Assembly: GCA_000231825.2 (NCBI GenBank)
Contig: JH720333.1
Span: 570,802-634,801 of the forward strand
DNA from: Tetrahymena elliotti 4EA
Taxonomy: Eukaryota; Ciliophora; Oligohymenophorea; Hymenostomatida; Tetrahymenidae
Reading direction: 5' to 3'
Length of the DNA stretch: 64,000 nucleotides
Shown here piece by piece: positions 50,334-62,453 of this stretch. Both the position numbers and the translations under genes were made by a program. Below the pieces are notes generated by a model. It did no database searches and was not told where the DNA came from. It was given only the letters and a program-made list of their open reading frames with translations. How positions within the stretch are numbered: the stretch's first letter is position 1; each line of letters opens with the position of its first letter.

Positions 50334-52076
50334 ATGTCAGGGCCAAAAAATATCAACTAAGATTTATAAATCTAGTATTATATTAACTAAGGAGAGCTAT
50401 TACATAATCAGAAAAACTTATGTTTAGATACATAATCAAGAAAATCGCCGCAATGTATTTTCTATTCAGAGGAATTCTTAAGAAAAGAGCCCAAATACAT
50501 AGATGCTAAAGATGCCGAATATAAATTTTTTAAAAATGATATGCACCACTCAAACACAGAAATTCATAATTTTTAAAAAGTAAAAAGAAAAAAATTAAAT
50601 TCCTTTTTATAAAGTAATCAGTATTAAAATATGGGATAAATTGCTAAGATAATAATCTCGATGCTTAGAGGATTAGCATAATTTCATTCCAAAAATATTA
50701 TTTACACATGGTAAAATTTATTTGTTATTTTTAACATGAACAATCAATTTTTATATTAAAAAATCTAAGTTTATCACCAGAAAACTTATATCTAAATCAA
50801 GAATAATAAATTATTTTTAAAGCTGAATTAAAACATCTTTACTTTGATATGCTTTATTTAGCTCCTGAAATTTTGGAAGAAAAAAAATATGGATTTGAAG
50901 CAGATGTTTTTAGGTAATAATTGAAAATGAGAATAATTTATTTTTAAAATTCAATTTATTTAATAGTTTCGGAGTTTTAATCTATGAAATGATATATAAA
51001 AAGCATCCTTTTGATATTCAATAATAAAATACTAAGCAACAATTAATTCAAGCCATCAAGTAATAAGAAATAGTTTTTGATAGTTAGGAGCCAGTTCCTC
51101 CTTATTTAATTCATTTCATTTAAGGACTCTTAAAATATGATCCAGAAAATAGAATGAGTTGGATTTAAGTCTATAGACATCCTTTTATTTCCAGGTATAT
51201 TGATTAATATTATAATGAAGAAAACAAAGAAGACTAACTATAAAAATTAAGAAAACTGAAAGAAGACTCCTTATAAATTTACTATTAAAAATTTTAATAA
51301 GGTGATTAAATTCCAAATTTTTAAGTTATTGAACTTAATAAATCATATAATAATACCAAACAAAGAAAATCTACAGCTTAATCATAGTTAGAACAGATAT
51401 ATAAAGTAAATTTTGTTTTTGAAATTAATTTAATATTTACATTTATAATTATAATTATAATTAAAAGAAGACTAAATTTCTTGTAAAATATACCAAAAAA
51501 TTGGCATTTTTAGAGAAAGCTAATGCTGACCCTTCTTCAATTGTTTTCTATACAATCAGATATGTTTTCCATATTATACATTAAATTATGGAAAATATAA
51601 CTAATAAATAAAACAATATTTTTTAAATTTCAAATCTTGATGATTTTACCAAAGATAAAAACAACTCCGAAAAATTTCGTGCTAAAATAGAGAATTCAAA
51701 AGATGAATACAAAAAGATGTTGGATGTAATTATCTTGAAAAATGAAATTAATGAAGGCACAAGACCTCTGTTATTTATGCATACTACAAATCTAAATTAA
51801 TTATTGTCTAGCTTCAAAAAAGATTATAAAGATGCTTTATATCACCATGCTCGTATTTTAGATAGATTGTTGGGAATAAACAAAAATGATTAAAAAAAAT
51901 TATTTATCCTTTTAATGCTTACTTTTTAGATATTTGAAATTGTGGAAGAAAACAATTTAAAATAAAAAATTAATTATAAATAAATGAAAAAAGATTATGA
52001 GAATATAGATTCTTCTTAATATTAAAAAATTATTGATGAAAATTTTTAAAAATTTGAACAAATCATAAGCTATTGA
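50334..52076 (+). CDS. Kinase-like protein lacking catalytic residues (pseudokinase)
   Basis: Four exons: 50334-50710, 50770-50913, 50967-51405, 51468-52076; 522 aa. The second half of a protein-kinase fold is clear: SMLRGLAQFHSKNIIYTCLS (catalytic-loop position), MLYLAPEILEEKKYGFEADV, FSFGVLIYEMIYKKHPFD, GLLKYDPENRMSWIQVYRHP. But the HRD triad reads Tyr-Thr-Cys, there is no DFG before the APE motif, and neither a Gly-rich loop nor the ATP-anchoring Lys is seen in the first 125 residues. The C-terminal 200 residues (LAFLEKANADPSSIVFYTIR, YHHARILDRLLG) are helical and resemble the region after the kinase domain in ULK/ATG1-type proteins. It lies directly upstream of an intact ULK-like kinase (53139), suggesting an old tandem duplication. 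Role presumably scaffold or regulator; inference. Confidence 0.83.
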
Positions 52077-53138
52077 AATTCAAACTTATCAAACTTATTT
52101 CATTTTGTATTTTTTTTATTGATCAAAATTAGATTATTTTGTCTTCAAATCTTAATTTTAAAACATATTTTTCAAATTTTCTTTGTTGTTGATTCTTTTT
52201 ATTCCAATTTTTGACTTTTTTGAATTGAAGTTAATTTATTTCATTTAAAAAATTTATTTTATTAAATGTTAAGTTTATGTTTTAATCATAACTCAAATAA
52301 TCAAATATGAAACTTCTATTTATGTTAAATTAAAAATGCAATTACCAAATAATTTAAAAAATAAATATTTCTAAAAATCAAAGAAGTCTATTAGTTTAAG
52401 ATAATTAAATTAGGGCCAGGAAAAATATATTATGAGTTGCTCAAGCCTACAATTGATTTATTGATTCAATTTTTGTTAAGATTGTTTTTAACACAAAAAT
52501 AATTTTGAATTTTTTTGTAATATGAAATTATTAATATATCACTATTCTTCAAACATTAATCTGAAATAAAATAAATTCTTAAATTCTAAACAATTAATTC
52601 TAAAAAATCAGAAAATTATCTCACCTTAACTTAGACCTCACCTTTTATTAGAAAACTGATGGTAGTTATTTATTTAGTTAGATAAGATAAATTAAGAACT
52701 AACTATTTATAAATCCAAAAACTAATAATTTGATTATTCTCATTCTAATTAATCAAAAACTAGTTGAATTTAAATATTATAAATAACCTCTTAATTGGAT
52801 ATTAATAAAGTAAGTTATTATAAAAATACAAGCATAATGAAACATACTAAACGATTCTTAAAAATTAAAATCTTAAATCTAATTTTTAACATTTTTAAAA
52901 TTTTTTAAAGGTTTGCTATTTTATTTGGTTGGAAATATTAACTTAGAAATATTTATTGAATTAAAAACTACTGATTTGTTTATTATTAAATTCTAAGAAA
53001 CTTCAACTAAATATTCTAATTAAATTATTAATTTCCTGTATTCAGGATTTTTAATAAAAAAATAATAGATAGAATAAAAGAAAATTCAATAATTAATTAA
53101 ATAGTTTGTTAAATATTAAAATCTATAAAAAAACTAAA
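52077..53138. other. AT-rich spacer between tandem kinase genes
   Basis: No gene seen; promoter region of the kinase at 53139. Confidence 0.55.
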
Positions 53139-55059
53139 ATGAGTAGCACATATACATTAAATGGAGAATAATACAAAATTATTAAAATGTTAGGGAATGG
53201 ATCATTTGGTGAGGTTTATCTTGCAGAGGATTCTCACCATAATAAGTTTGCCTTGAAGATGATTTTGAAGACGAAATTTCAAAAAACTCCTATCCTTCTT
53301 AAGTACACTTAAAGCGAAGTTTAGATCATGCAATAATTAAAGCATCCTAACATATTAGAGTTATTAGCAAGCTAATATTAAAATGAGGAATATGCTTTAC
53401 TTCTAGAGTATTGTGAGGGAGGAGATTTAAGTTAGCACATAAAAAATCTTAAATATAAAAAGGAATTTAATCTTTAGAAGATATCTGAAGAGTTTTTAGA
53501 AATACTTGATGGATTTGAAGAGCTACATTCTAATCACATTATTCATAGAGAGTAAGTAAATAAAAGACTAATCAGCCTTTATTCATTAATTTGTTTTTTA
53601 ATACTACTTAGTGTAAAGCCTGATAACATTTTATATAAGAATGGACATCCTAAAGTATCTGATTTTGGATTTTCAAAAAACATAGAAGGATAGAATGACA
53701 TAGCTAACACTGCTTTAGGAACTCCTTAAACAATGGCACCAGAAGTATATAATAAGTAGAAATATACATATTCAGCAGATATATTTGGGTAATTTTTTTC
53801 ATATTAATTATAAAATTAATTGTTTTAAATTTATTTTATGAATTTTATAAGATTAGGAATAGTTTTATATTATATGATATACCAAAGATATCCATTTAAT
53901 GGATACCATTATCAACTTATAATTGATTAAATAAAGAATCAGAATTTCAAATTTCCAAAAATAGAATTCGAGGTTGATGATAGCATCATTAATATTATTT
54001 AAAAAATGTTGAATTATGATCCTTCACAGAGACCATCAATAGGCGAGATAAAATAGATTTCTTATTTTTAAAGATTTAGAAAAATGCATGAGTAATAGTA
54101 AAATAGAGATATGAGTAAATCCAAGCTTTCAATTTAAACTTTGCAAATTATTGATCAAATCAACTAAAATTTATAAGAAAACTAAGAATTTGGAATAAAG
54201 CTACAAAAATCTGAATATTAAGAAGTGTAAATAAATCAGAATTATTAACAAATACAAAAAGTTTAAATTGCTAAAAAATAAAAATACTACCAAATAGACC
54301 TTGAAAAGTTTTAATTATTTCAAAAAAAAACACCACAATATTGCAACTCATCATAATATTTAGATAATTTTGATTAAAGTTTTATTTACACAGCAGATGA
54401 AAGATAAAATGATTTGATAAAATTTCATATTTAAGAATTAAGAACATATTTGTCATAATACCAATAAATTGTTTAAGTAAGTTTTTTAATTCTTCTTTAA
54501 ATAAACAATTATTTATATTTATTCTTAAAAATAGATAGAGTAAATTATAGATTAAATTTTATAAGATTGTCTTGAAAACTTTAGATCTAAACATGAGGAA
54601 AAAATATCTTAATTTGCTATATTCTTGCATAGTTTCTTCAGTTACATAGAAAATTTTATTTAAGATCAACTCCAGTAAGAAGAAATGCTTTAAACTTTAA
54701 AAAACGATTAAGTTCTATCAGATGAATATAAAAAGTATTAGGAGAGTATAGAAAAAAAAAAAGAAAACCTATCTAAAAGTTCTTTAATGAGTCAGCCTAC
54801 CTTATTAAAATAACATGAAAAAGAGTAATCTGTTTAATTATGTAGATTCTTTTAGAGTGAATATTATGAACTCTCTTAGCAATAAATAGAAAAATGTGAT
54901 GAATATTTTAGATTCCAATTGGATTTGAGTATTCTGTCCTTCTTCTTATAAGGTAAGATAAATCTAACTAGTTTCAATGTTTCTAATTATCTAGAGCAAA
55001 CATCATAATTTACATAGAAATACAATTCATATTTTATTTACCTATACGAATAACCATGA
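53139..55059 (+). CDS. Ser/Thr protein kinase, ULK/ATG1-like
   Basis: Five exons: 53139-53551, 53612-53788, 53852-54476, 54535-54952, 54995-55059; 565 aa. The last 42-bp intron is divisible by three, so it may be retained. A complete kinase domain spans about residues 12-275: [13 protein letters not shown] loop, FALKMILK with Lys40, [13 protein letters not shown] catalytic loop, [49 protein letters not shown]. The DFGFS/MAPEV wording and Gln/Lys-rich tail resemble the expanded ULK-like group of ciliates. The C-terminal 290 residues are Gln-rich with helices ([20 protein letters not shown]). Shared C-terminal character with its neighbour at 50334 supports paralogy. Substrates unknown. Confidence 0.9.
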
Positions 55060-55879
55060 TTAAATATTCAATAAGAGCAAAGCCCTTAGTCTCTCTATTA
55101 AAAATTTATTCAAAATTATTTCAAAAAAAAAAAATCTTAATCAAAACATAAACCTGTAAATATTTTATATCTTCTTTAAATAAAAAAATGTTAAAAATTT
55201 CTAATAGCTTCAACAAATGATTATTTTGCATCTGTCGTCCCACATTCACCAAAATAAATTTAAAGATTTTTCATCAATAGATAAACTCCTAAAGAATTCA
55301 GATATAATCTCAATTTTATCATAATATTATTTTTGGAGACTTGTTTTGATTTTTCATAAATCTTGTTGAAAAATTATTAAATTAATTACATCTTATACAA
55401 TATCTCTTATCTTTTCTTTTCTGTAATAATTGCACGTTTCAATTTTCTATTACTTTTTTTTACTAAAATCGCCAAATTAGTTAGATATTCTATTTAAAAT
55501 TTCTTAATCTCACTATCCATGACCTAAGCTAAAAAAGGAAATCTTTTTTAATTTTAAGATTGAATTTGATAAACAATTTTATGAAGATTTAAAAACATTA
55601 AAAAGCAAATAAATAAATAATAACAATTAATAGTATTACTAATAATATTTTGAATAAGTATATTTAATAAATTAAGAAGCTTGAACACCCATTTATTTTC
55701 ATAAAATAGTTTTATAACATGGTATATAAAGTTATTTAATATAGAAATTTATTACAATTAGATAAATTTTTTAAAAATAATTTTAAATGATAATCCAATT
55801 TATTGAATTATTTGTATATAATTAACTTGAGATCTTTGCTAAAGAATAAATAATTTTATTTATTTATTGATTGATTGAT
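55060..55879. other. AT-rich spacer, convergent 3' ends
   Basis: 3' flanks of the kinase gene and the DENN gene. No terminal motif recognised. Confidence 0.55.
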
Positions 55880-58800
55880 TCAAAAATACTTTTATTCGAT
55901 GTAGAAAAAAAAAATTTGAGTTTCCACAAAATTTTCAAGGAAAACTTTTTCTCCAGAATGATCTTTTAAGACTGATTTCTAGATTTCTATCATGTCTAGT
56001 TGTTGGCTATCTTCATCATCTTACTAGAAAATAGGCATTACTGGTAATTTTTCTATAATAGTTTCAAAGATTGATCTCCTTATCAAGATAAGAAGAGTTT
56101 TTAAGGTTTAAATTTATTTTTCATCTGGCTTGTAGATAAGCTTTTTGTCATGGTGTGATCTTTGTAATAGTTTTTTAAAGGAATTTCCTAATTGTTTAGA
56201 AGTTATGTTGTTATTGATTTCTGTAAATATCTACTTAATTTTTTGTTTATTGCTTCCAAATCTGAATTTTTAACTGTACATCTTACAGACACTTTGTTCA
56301 TTTTTAGTGTTAATGACATTCTTATCCAAGTCTATGTAGTAGCATTCCCCATTAAAACCATGCTCATACTCAAACTTTTCTGAACTCATATTAACTCCTA
56401 TTATAATTGGTACAGGGGATTCTAAGAAGTACATTAAATCATCACTAATAGAAAAAATTACAGGATGAGGATACTTCATAGGTTTAATGATATTCTGGAA
56501 AGTAATTGATGTTAGTGTTAGTAATGTGATATTTTTTGATAGAAAGACAACCTTTTTTTCAAGCATAATTAATGTTAGTATCAACTAAAAGTCGTAGAAG
56601 GGAAGATTAGAAAAGGTAAGGTAGGCTGCTTCTAATGCTTCTACATAACTCATCTCTTCTAGTGTAGGAACTTTGAAAGACGTTGTTGTGAATTAAATAT
56701 TTGAAGAGCTACTCAAAGACCCTCTTTTTTTTTCTTCTTGTAAAGTCTTATCTTCTGGATGTAAGTATGAATTTTGAGGGTTGTTTAAATAATAAGAAAT
56801 TATTTTATCAGGTTAAACTTCTCTTATTTAGAACATTCTCAAACTTAAGCACAAATCTCTATCTTTTTACAAATATTTTATTACTTATTCAATATCTAAA
56901 TTCTAAAGATTATTATCAATAATGCCAGAAAAGGAGCTTCTAACAAGTCTGATGGTTTTTATTCTGTTCACTATTTCTTAAATAACTCGAAGGAAATAGT
57001 CAATAAAAGGATAGTAAGTAAGAATGCAGTAAACAGTGGGGAACAAAAATACAGTCTTTTCGCCTGTTTATTCATCATGTACAACAAGTAAATCATCTTG
57101 TTGATAGCAAATAGTATACATGATTGAGTTTGAATTAATAGCTTCAAGTGAAATGTGTTTCCTTCTCATTTCGTCTTCTCCTCTTATACTTAAAATGAAC
57201 ATATTTTCACTAATACCTGTTTCTTTTTACTAGCAAAGATTCATGAGGAAGATATCCTTAAATCTGTGAGGTATATTCTACAAATCGGTCTAACTCTTAT
57301 ACCTGTAATAATTTAAGCCTTAAGGAAATGCAAACTAGGCTACTGCCTATCTTTTTGGATCAACAAGTGGTGATAAATAGCTTGGTTAAGAAAAGAGAAT
57401 CTGTTATTTGACAGTACCCTTTTTATATTCAGTATTGCATCCTTTTATTCCACTAAATGGATTTTTATTCTCTTCAATTTAATCCTTCAGTTCATTCAAA
57501 TCTGGCCCTATTATCATGAACTCTTCGAATAGAAAATCTCCTTAAACTCCAAATCTTTTTAAATCCTGGTAAAGTTTGAAATATTTGTCATACTCCTGTT
57601 CATATTTCACCTACTCTGGATCTTACTCAGAAGCTACAATCATGGTCTTTAAGTTAGAATCTTCAGAATTACTAACAGAATCGATATCATTTGAGCTGAA
57701 AGGATTTTGTTCAACAGATTAATTAAGAATTAATTAATTTTATTAATTATTGTTATTGTGATTATTATTGTTGTTGTTTAAATTTATCATGTTTTAAGAG
57801 CTAGTTAGAAAATTTAAACTTGTTTGTTTAATTAATGGCTAAACTTAAAATGATGGTGATTACTGTGGAGGAGCTTAACTTACCTAGTGACCAAATTTAG
57901 GTAAATTTTAAGTCATTATGTTGGTTGAAGAGTTTAAATTAAGAAGGTTATGGTTCTATGCATTTTGATTATTTTAATTTAGGTGGTTGTTACTATTGTT
58001 CATATTGCCATTACTATTACTACTTGCTTAATTATTATCAGCTGATGCATTCTAAGGAGTGTTAGCAATACTAGTATGATTTGGATTGAAATTTTCTTTT
58101 GCGTTTTAGTTATTAGTATTGGAGTTAATTGTATTCTGGCTAGGTTAATCAGAATATATTATTTAAGCTTGATTTTAACCTTAGTAAGCTGTGATAAAAT
58201 CTTTGGAGTGGTAAAAGAAATCAGAATGTTCATGGGGAGTTTAAAGATTATTTCCATATAAATTTTAGCTAAATAACTTTTGTTATTCGAAATTGTTTTT
58301 ATATTGTATTATTCTCTACTCTTTTTTTATGAAATTAGCATCAAGTGAGGAGTTATTTTAAATTCTTCTCTAACTCTTATCCTTCATCATAGCCATTTAT
58401 GCTTTGGGTTTGAAGCTTGACCCTTCCTTTAGACATTCATATCCAATAGCGACTATTTGATCTGTCTTTTCTACCTTCAATTAATTAGATTCTTCTCTTA
58501 CTTTTTATAATTTGATGAATCCACTCTGATAGTAGTGTGCATCTGCAGCTATTTTACTATCGTACTTTTCTTCTTAGGTGTTCCTCCTGAATAATTATCT
58601 CTTCGCCTCACTGATTTCAGAAGCTTCTCTTAGTTTATTCTAGTAATAGTACTGATCAGTATTTTGATTCTAGTTTTAGTTTTCAACTACTTAGTCAAAA
58701 GGCTCCTTAAATTAGGCTCTACCAAAAGGTGATATTGCATTTTAATCACCTTTATGTGCATTCGCATTCTTATGTTCAGCAGTAGCAAATCTTTAAGGCT

Positions 58801-59257
58801 AATTTTATCTTTTATCTAGTTTACAAGCATTTATATATAATTTTTGATTGCGTAATCTTTTTTAGTTTACGGGCTATTGTGTCTTAAATATTTATGAGTT
58901 TTCATCTTCTTCAATATATTATATTAATTCATTTGACTACTCTTAGTTCCCCTAGCTTAATTGTTTTATTTTTTCATCTTGTTCCATTATTTTTTGCTCA
59001 GCCATTTACAGTTTATTTTTGAGCTCACTTATCTCTTAAACAAGCTATTCATTTATTTCCTTCAGCTAATTATTTTGTCTTTTGATTGAAGAGTATTCTC
59101 TCTACAGAGATATTGAGTTAGTTGTGGGAGTAGAGCTATCCATAGTACTTAAAGACAGTATTTCCTTATCCCTCTCTCCAAAAGTAGCAGTAGAATTAAG
59201 GATAGTATCAGTTTTAGATTGTTAGAGCTATATCTCTAAGCCTAAACTTTACTACAT
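55880..59257 (-). CDS. DENN-domain protein (probable Rab exchange factor), single 3.4-kb exon
   Basis: One frame of 1,126 codons from ATG at 59257 to TGA at 55880-55882, with well over a hundred TAA/TAG glutamines and no intron; 1,125 aa. An N-terminal coiled coil (QLKEINEQLVQEISELKNKL) is followed by a long Asn/Gln-rich disordered region (to about residue 545). Then comes a tripartite DENN module: upstream DENN with FEEFMIIGPDLNEL and AQFAFPQGLNYY (about 570-650); core DENN with ALEAAYLTFSNLPFYDFQLI, MLEKKVVFLSKNITLLTLTS, KPMKYPHPVIFSISDDLMYF and LESPVPIIIGVN (about 875-965); and a downstream part ending VFLENFVETQIFFF (to 1125). DENN proteins load GTP onto Rab GTPases (family knowledge). 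Start could also be the ATG at 59143; the upstream one keeps 38 more plausible residues. Confidence 0.92.
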
Positions 59258-61883
59258 TTAATAGTCTGAAAAGTTAGTGCTTATTGATTAAAGTATTATT
59301 TAAATACCAAGAAAAAGTATAATATCTAAATTTATAATTTATTATTTAGTTTTTGATGATTATCCTGGATTAGTAATTATTAATTAATCTGCTACATCAA
59401 ATTCATATAAGAGTAAACAATCTCTAATAGATTATGACTATCATCAATTATAACATATTTTAAAAGAATTTGATAATACCTTTCATATGTATTCAATGAT
59501 AAAATTAAAAGTCTTAAAAGCTTAAAAGCTTAAATAGAGGGAATTCACCAAATTTTAATTATTATTTTTCTAATATTAATTATTCTTTATAAATAATCTA
59601 AGCTAAATACTATTAAACCAAGATTACTCTTTATAGATCCAAACTCTCTAATTTTCTAATAACAAATATGCGTCAGAGCTTAACTAAATTTTAAGCAACA
59701 TTAAATTTATTTTATATATTCATTTAAATTTAAATTGAAGAGAGTTATTTTATTTATTCTCTCATAAATTTATTACATTCAAAATCTTTGTAAAGGTGAG
59801 GCTAATTTTCTAATTTAGATAATCAATCTATTGAACTTTAGAATAAGTATGAATGATTTAATGCAAGTGAATGTTTATTTAAAAATGAGAATTAGTATTT
59901 TTAAATTTATAACATCCAACCTAATCTGGTAATCTCATTCTAATGATTAGAAAAAAACAAAATAGATTTTTTTTAGTGAGTAATTCGAAAATTTTACTGA
60001 CTTGTATGACATAATTTTAATTATTGGAGAAATTTTTCTATTTTATGATTTCTCTTATTAATTTTATGTATGATTTCTCTTATTAATTTTATGAACATAC
60101 AACTTCTAATTTACTAATTAAAAAATTTTGTCATTTAAATAAGATAATTATTTTATCAAATATTTCATACTTTTTCTGTAATTCCATCTACAAATTTAAA
60201 TTAAATCAATAATTTCTTTCACTTTAAAATGTTCACAAAATTATTTTAAAATATGTTTTTTAATAATATAAAAAATAAACTCTTATATATATGATTTCAA
60301 AAATAATAGTTTAAGAGTGGTTTGAGACAAAAATAGCTAAAACAAAAAAAATAAACGATTAAATCATTTTTTTACTTAATCTAATGAATAAAAACACATT
60401 TTACAATTTTACTTTGGTATTTGAGAGGAGGAAAAAATAGAAAAATACAATCTATCAAATCCTAATTTAATAGATAAAAAACATTGATGAATAAATGATA
60501 AATATAATGTTTATCATAATAACTTTTTTAATAATTTGTTCAAAATACATTTATTAATACTATTTGAATATGATCACTTTGTAAAAGACTAAACTGCAAA
60601 TCCAAACTATAAGACTTAGTTCTCCAGTTTTCCATTCATTTATTTATGTTTTTTTTATGATCATTTACATATTTTATGTTTTTGAAATGTATATTTTGCT
60701 ATTGTTTAAGTAGTTTTTAGGAAAATAATCTGAATCTTCATATTAAGCAATGTATTATTCACTAATTAACTTCAAAGAAAACGCTAAAAATTTTTTTGTT
60801 ATGATATATAGAAAGTATTTATTTATTTATTTATGCTACTTCATTTTTTTTATTTATTATTAACAACAAACTTAGTTTTAATGGATTTTTTTAAAGATTA
60901 AACTTTTGAAAATAAATCTGAGTTAAGTAAAATCATTAGAAGTTAAATATGAAAATAAAAGTATTCATTCATTTTTATTAAAGAAATTTTTTAATGTTTG
61001 AGTGAGATTATAAGAAAATTATGAAATGCGTTAATTTACTTTAATTGATAAAATTTAATCAAAAAAAAATTGACAAACTAATCAAAAATAATTTTGAATG
61101 TAGGTTATTACAGTAAATATTAAAAAAGAAAAAAATGTTAATTAATAATTAAGAGAAAAGTAAATTAACTGAAAATAATGATTGAAGCTATTCTTAAAGA
61201 ATCTAAAAAGTTTTGTATCTATTTTTTTTATTTTTTAGAAAGGAATGAGTAAATAAATAAATCTGTTTATAAAAATTAGAAAACATGCCTAGTCCATCAA
61301 GTAAAATATCTTTTAATTATTTTCTTTAATTGTTTTTCTTAATACAAAAATACAATACTAGTATAAATTATTGCAAAATAGCCAATTCAATTCTTAAATT
61401 TAAAAAAAAAAATTTGATTAAAAACAGAAAAAAAATGTTATAAAATCCAGTATCTATCAATTGAAATTTAAATATCAAAATATTTAAAACCAAAATTAAT
61501 TAGTAACTTATTTTAGAGATTTTTATTCCAGAAAAGAGTAAGGAATTTATAAAAAGACCACAAATCAAAACTTATTTTTTGTTAAAAATTAGTAATAGGA
61601 AAAAGCAGTAAGTACTCAATCTTACTCAGATAATTCATGGATATAAATAATATATATTATTTTATAGACTCTACTAACAGTCGATTTAACGTTTTATTAA
61701 TTACTTTTTGTAAAAGTAAATTTTTTAGCTAATTAATAAGCGTAAGAGTAAATTTTTCTATCTTTAATTTATTTTAGATGCAAAAATCATCCAAAGAAAT
61801 TTTATAATAATTTGCTAACTCAAAAAAAATAAATTAAAAAAAATATTCATTCTATTTTGGAATACGCACTTACTACAATTGAG
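59258..61883. other. AT-rich intergenic desert
   Basis: About 2.6 kb with no supported exon. A short direct repeat (tgatttctcttattaattttatg, two copies near 60048-60092) is the only distinct feature. Confidence 0.5.
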
Positions 61884-62453
61884 ATGGGCTGTACTAGTGG
61901 AAAACATATTAAAACTGAATTAAAGGGAAAGAACCTACCTTAAAAATAAGAATCCTAAGCCTAGGATAGCAATATTTAAAAAATAATAAACACTATACAA
62001 ATTTTAGCAATTGAGCTAGAAAATCTTTACTCTGAAATATTAGATTCAAATCAATAAATTCCTAAAGAATATGCAAGCTTAGAGCCATCCTAATTTTTAG
62101 AAAAAATAAGGGAAAAAGGATATATGTTTGATGAAGAAGTAGATTAAATTGAAGCTAAATTCAAGATAATCTTCATAAAAATTTCAGATATTATGAGAGA
62201 AACTTCTCTTGTTCTGTTTGATCGCAGATCGAACTAAAAAATAAGCCAATAAAATCAATAATTCCTTTCTACTTTTGTTTTGCTTTATGAAAAAACTTGT
62301 GCCTTGTTTTTTTAATATTCTGATTTAAGAAAAAGCAAGCAATTTTTTGATTAAGTTTACTCAAAGACAAATATTAAAGGAACTTAATCAGATATTAAAC
62401 AAAAATCTATTTCATAAATATCGACCTAAAGAACTACTAGAGGAAGTTAGTGA
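61884..62453 (+). CDS. Small protein with N-terminal lipidation signal (MGCTSGK), unknown
   Basis: Intronless, 189 aa, with TGA at 62451-62453. The N-terminus Met-Gly-Cys-Thr-Ser-Gly-Lys fits N-myristoylation at Gly2 (Ser/Thr at position 5-6, Lys7) plus palmitoylation at Cys3, so membrane anchoring is likely. The body is helical: residues about 30-60 (NTIQILAIELENLYSEIL), 75-125 (FDEEVDQIEAKFKIIFIKIS) and 140-165 (FLSTFVLLYEKTCALFF). The last 25 residues are Ser/Thr/Gln-rich and basic. No known domain is recognised. The ATG is preceded by an in-frame TGA-containing segment, which supports this start. Possibly a ciliate-specific membrane adaptor. Confidence 0.75.
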
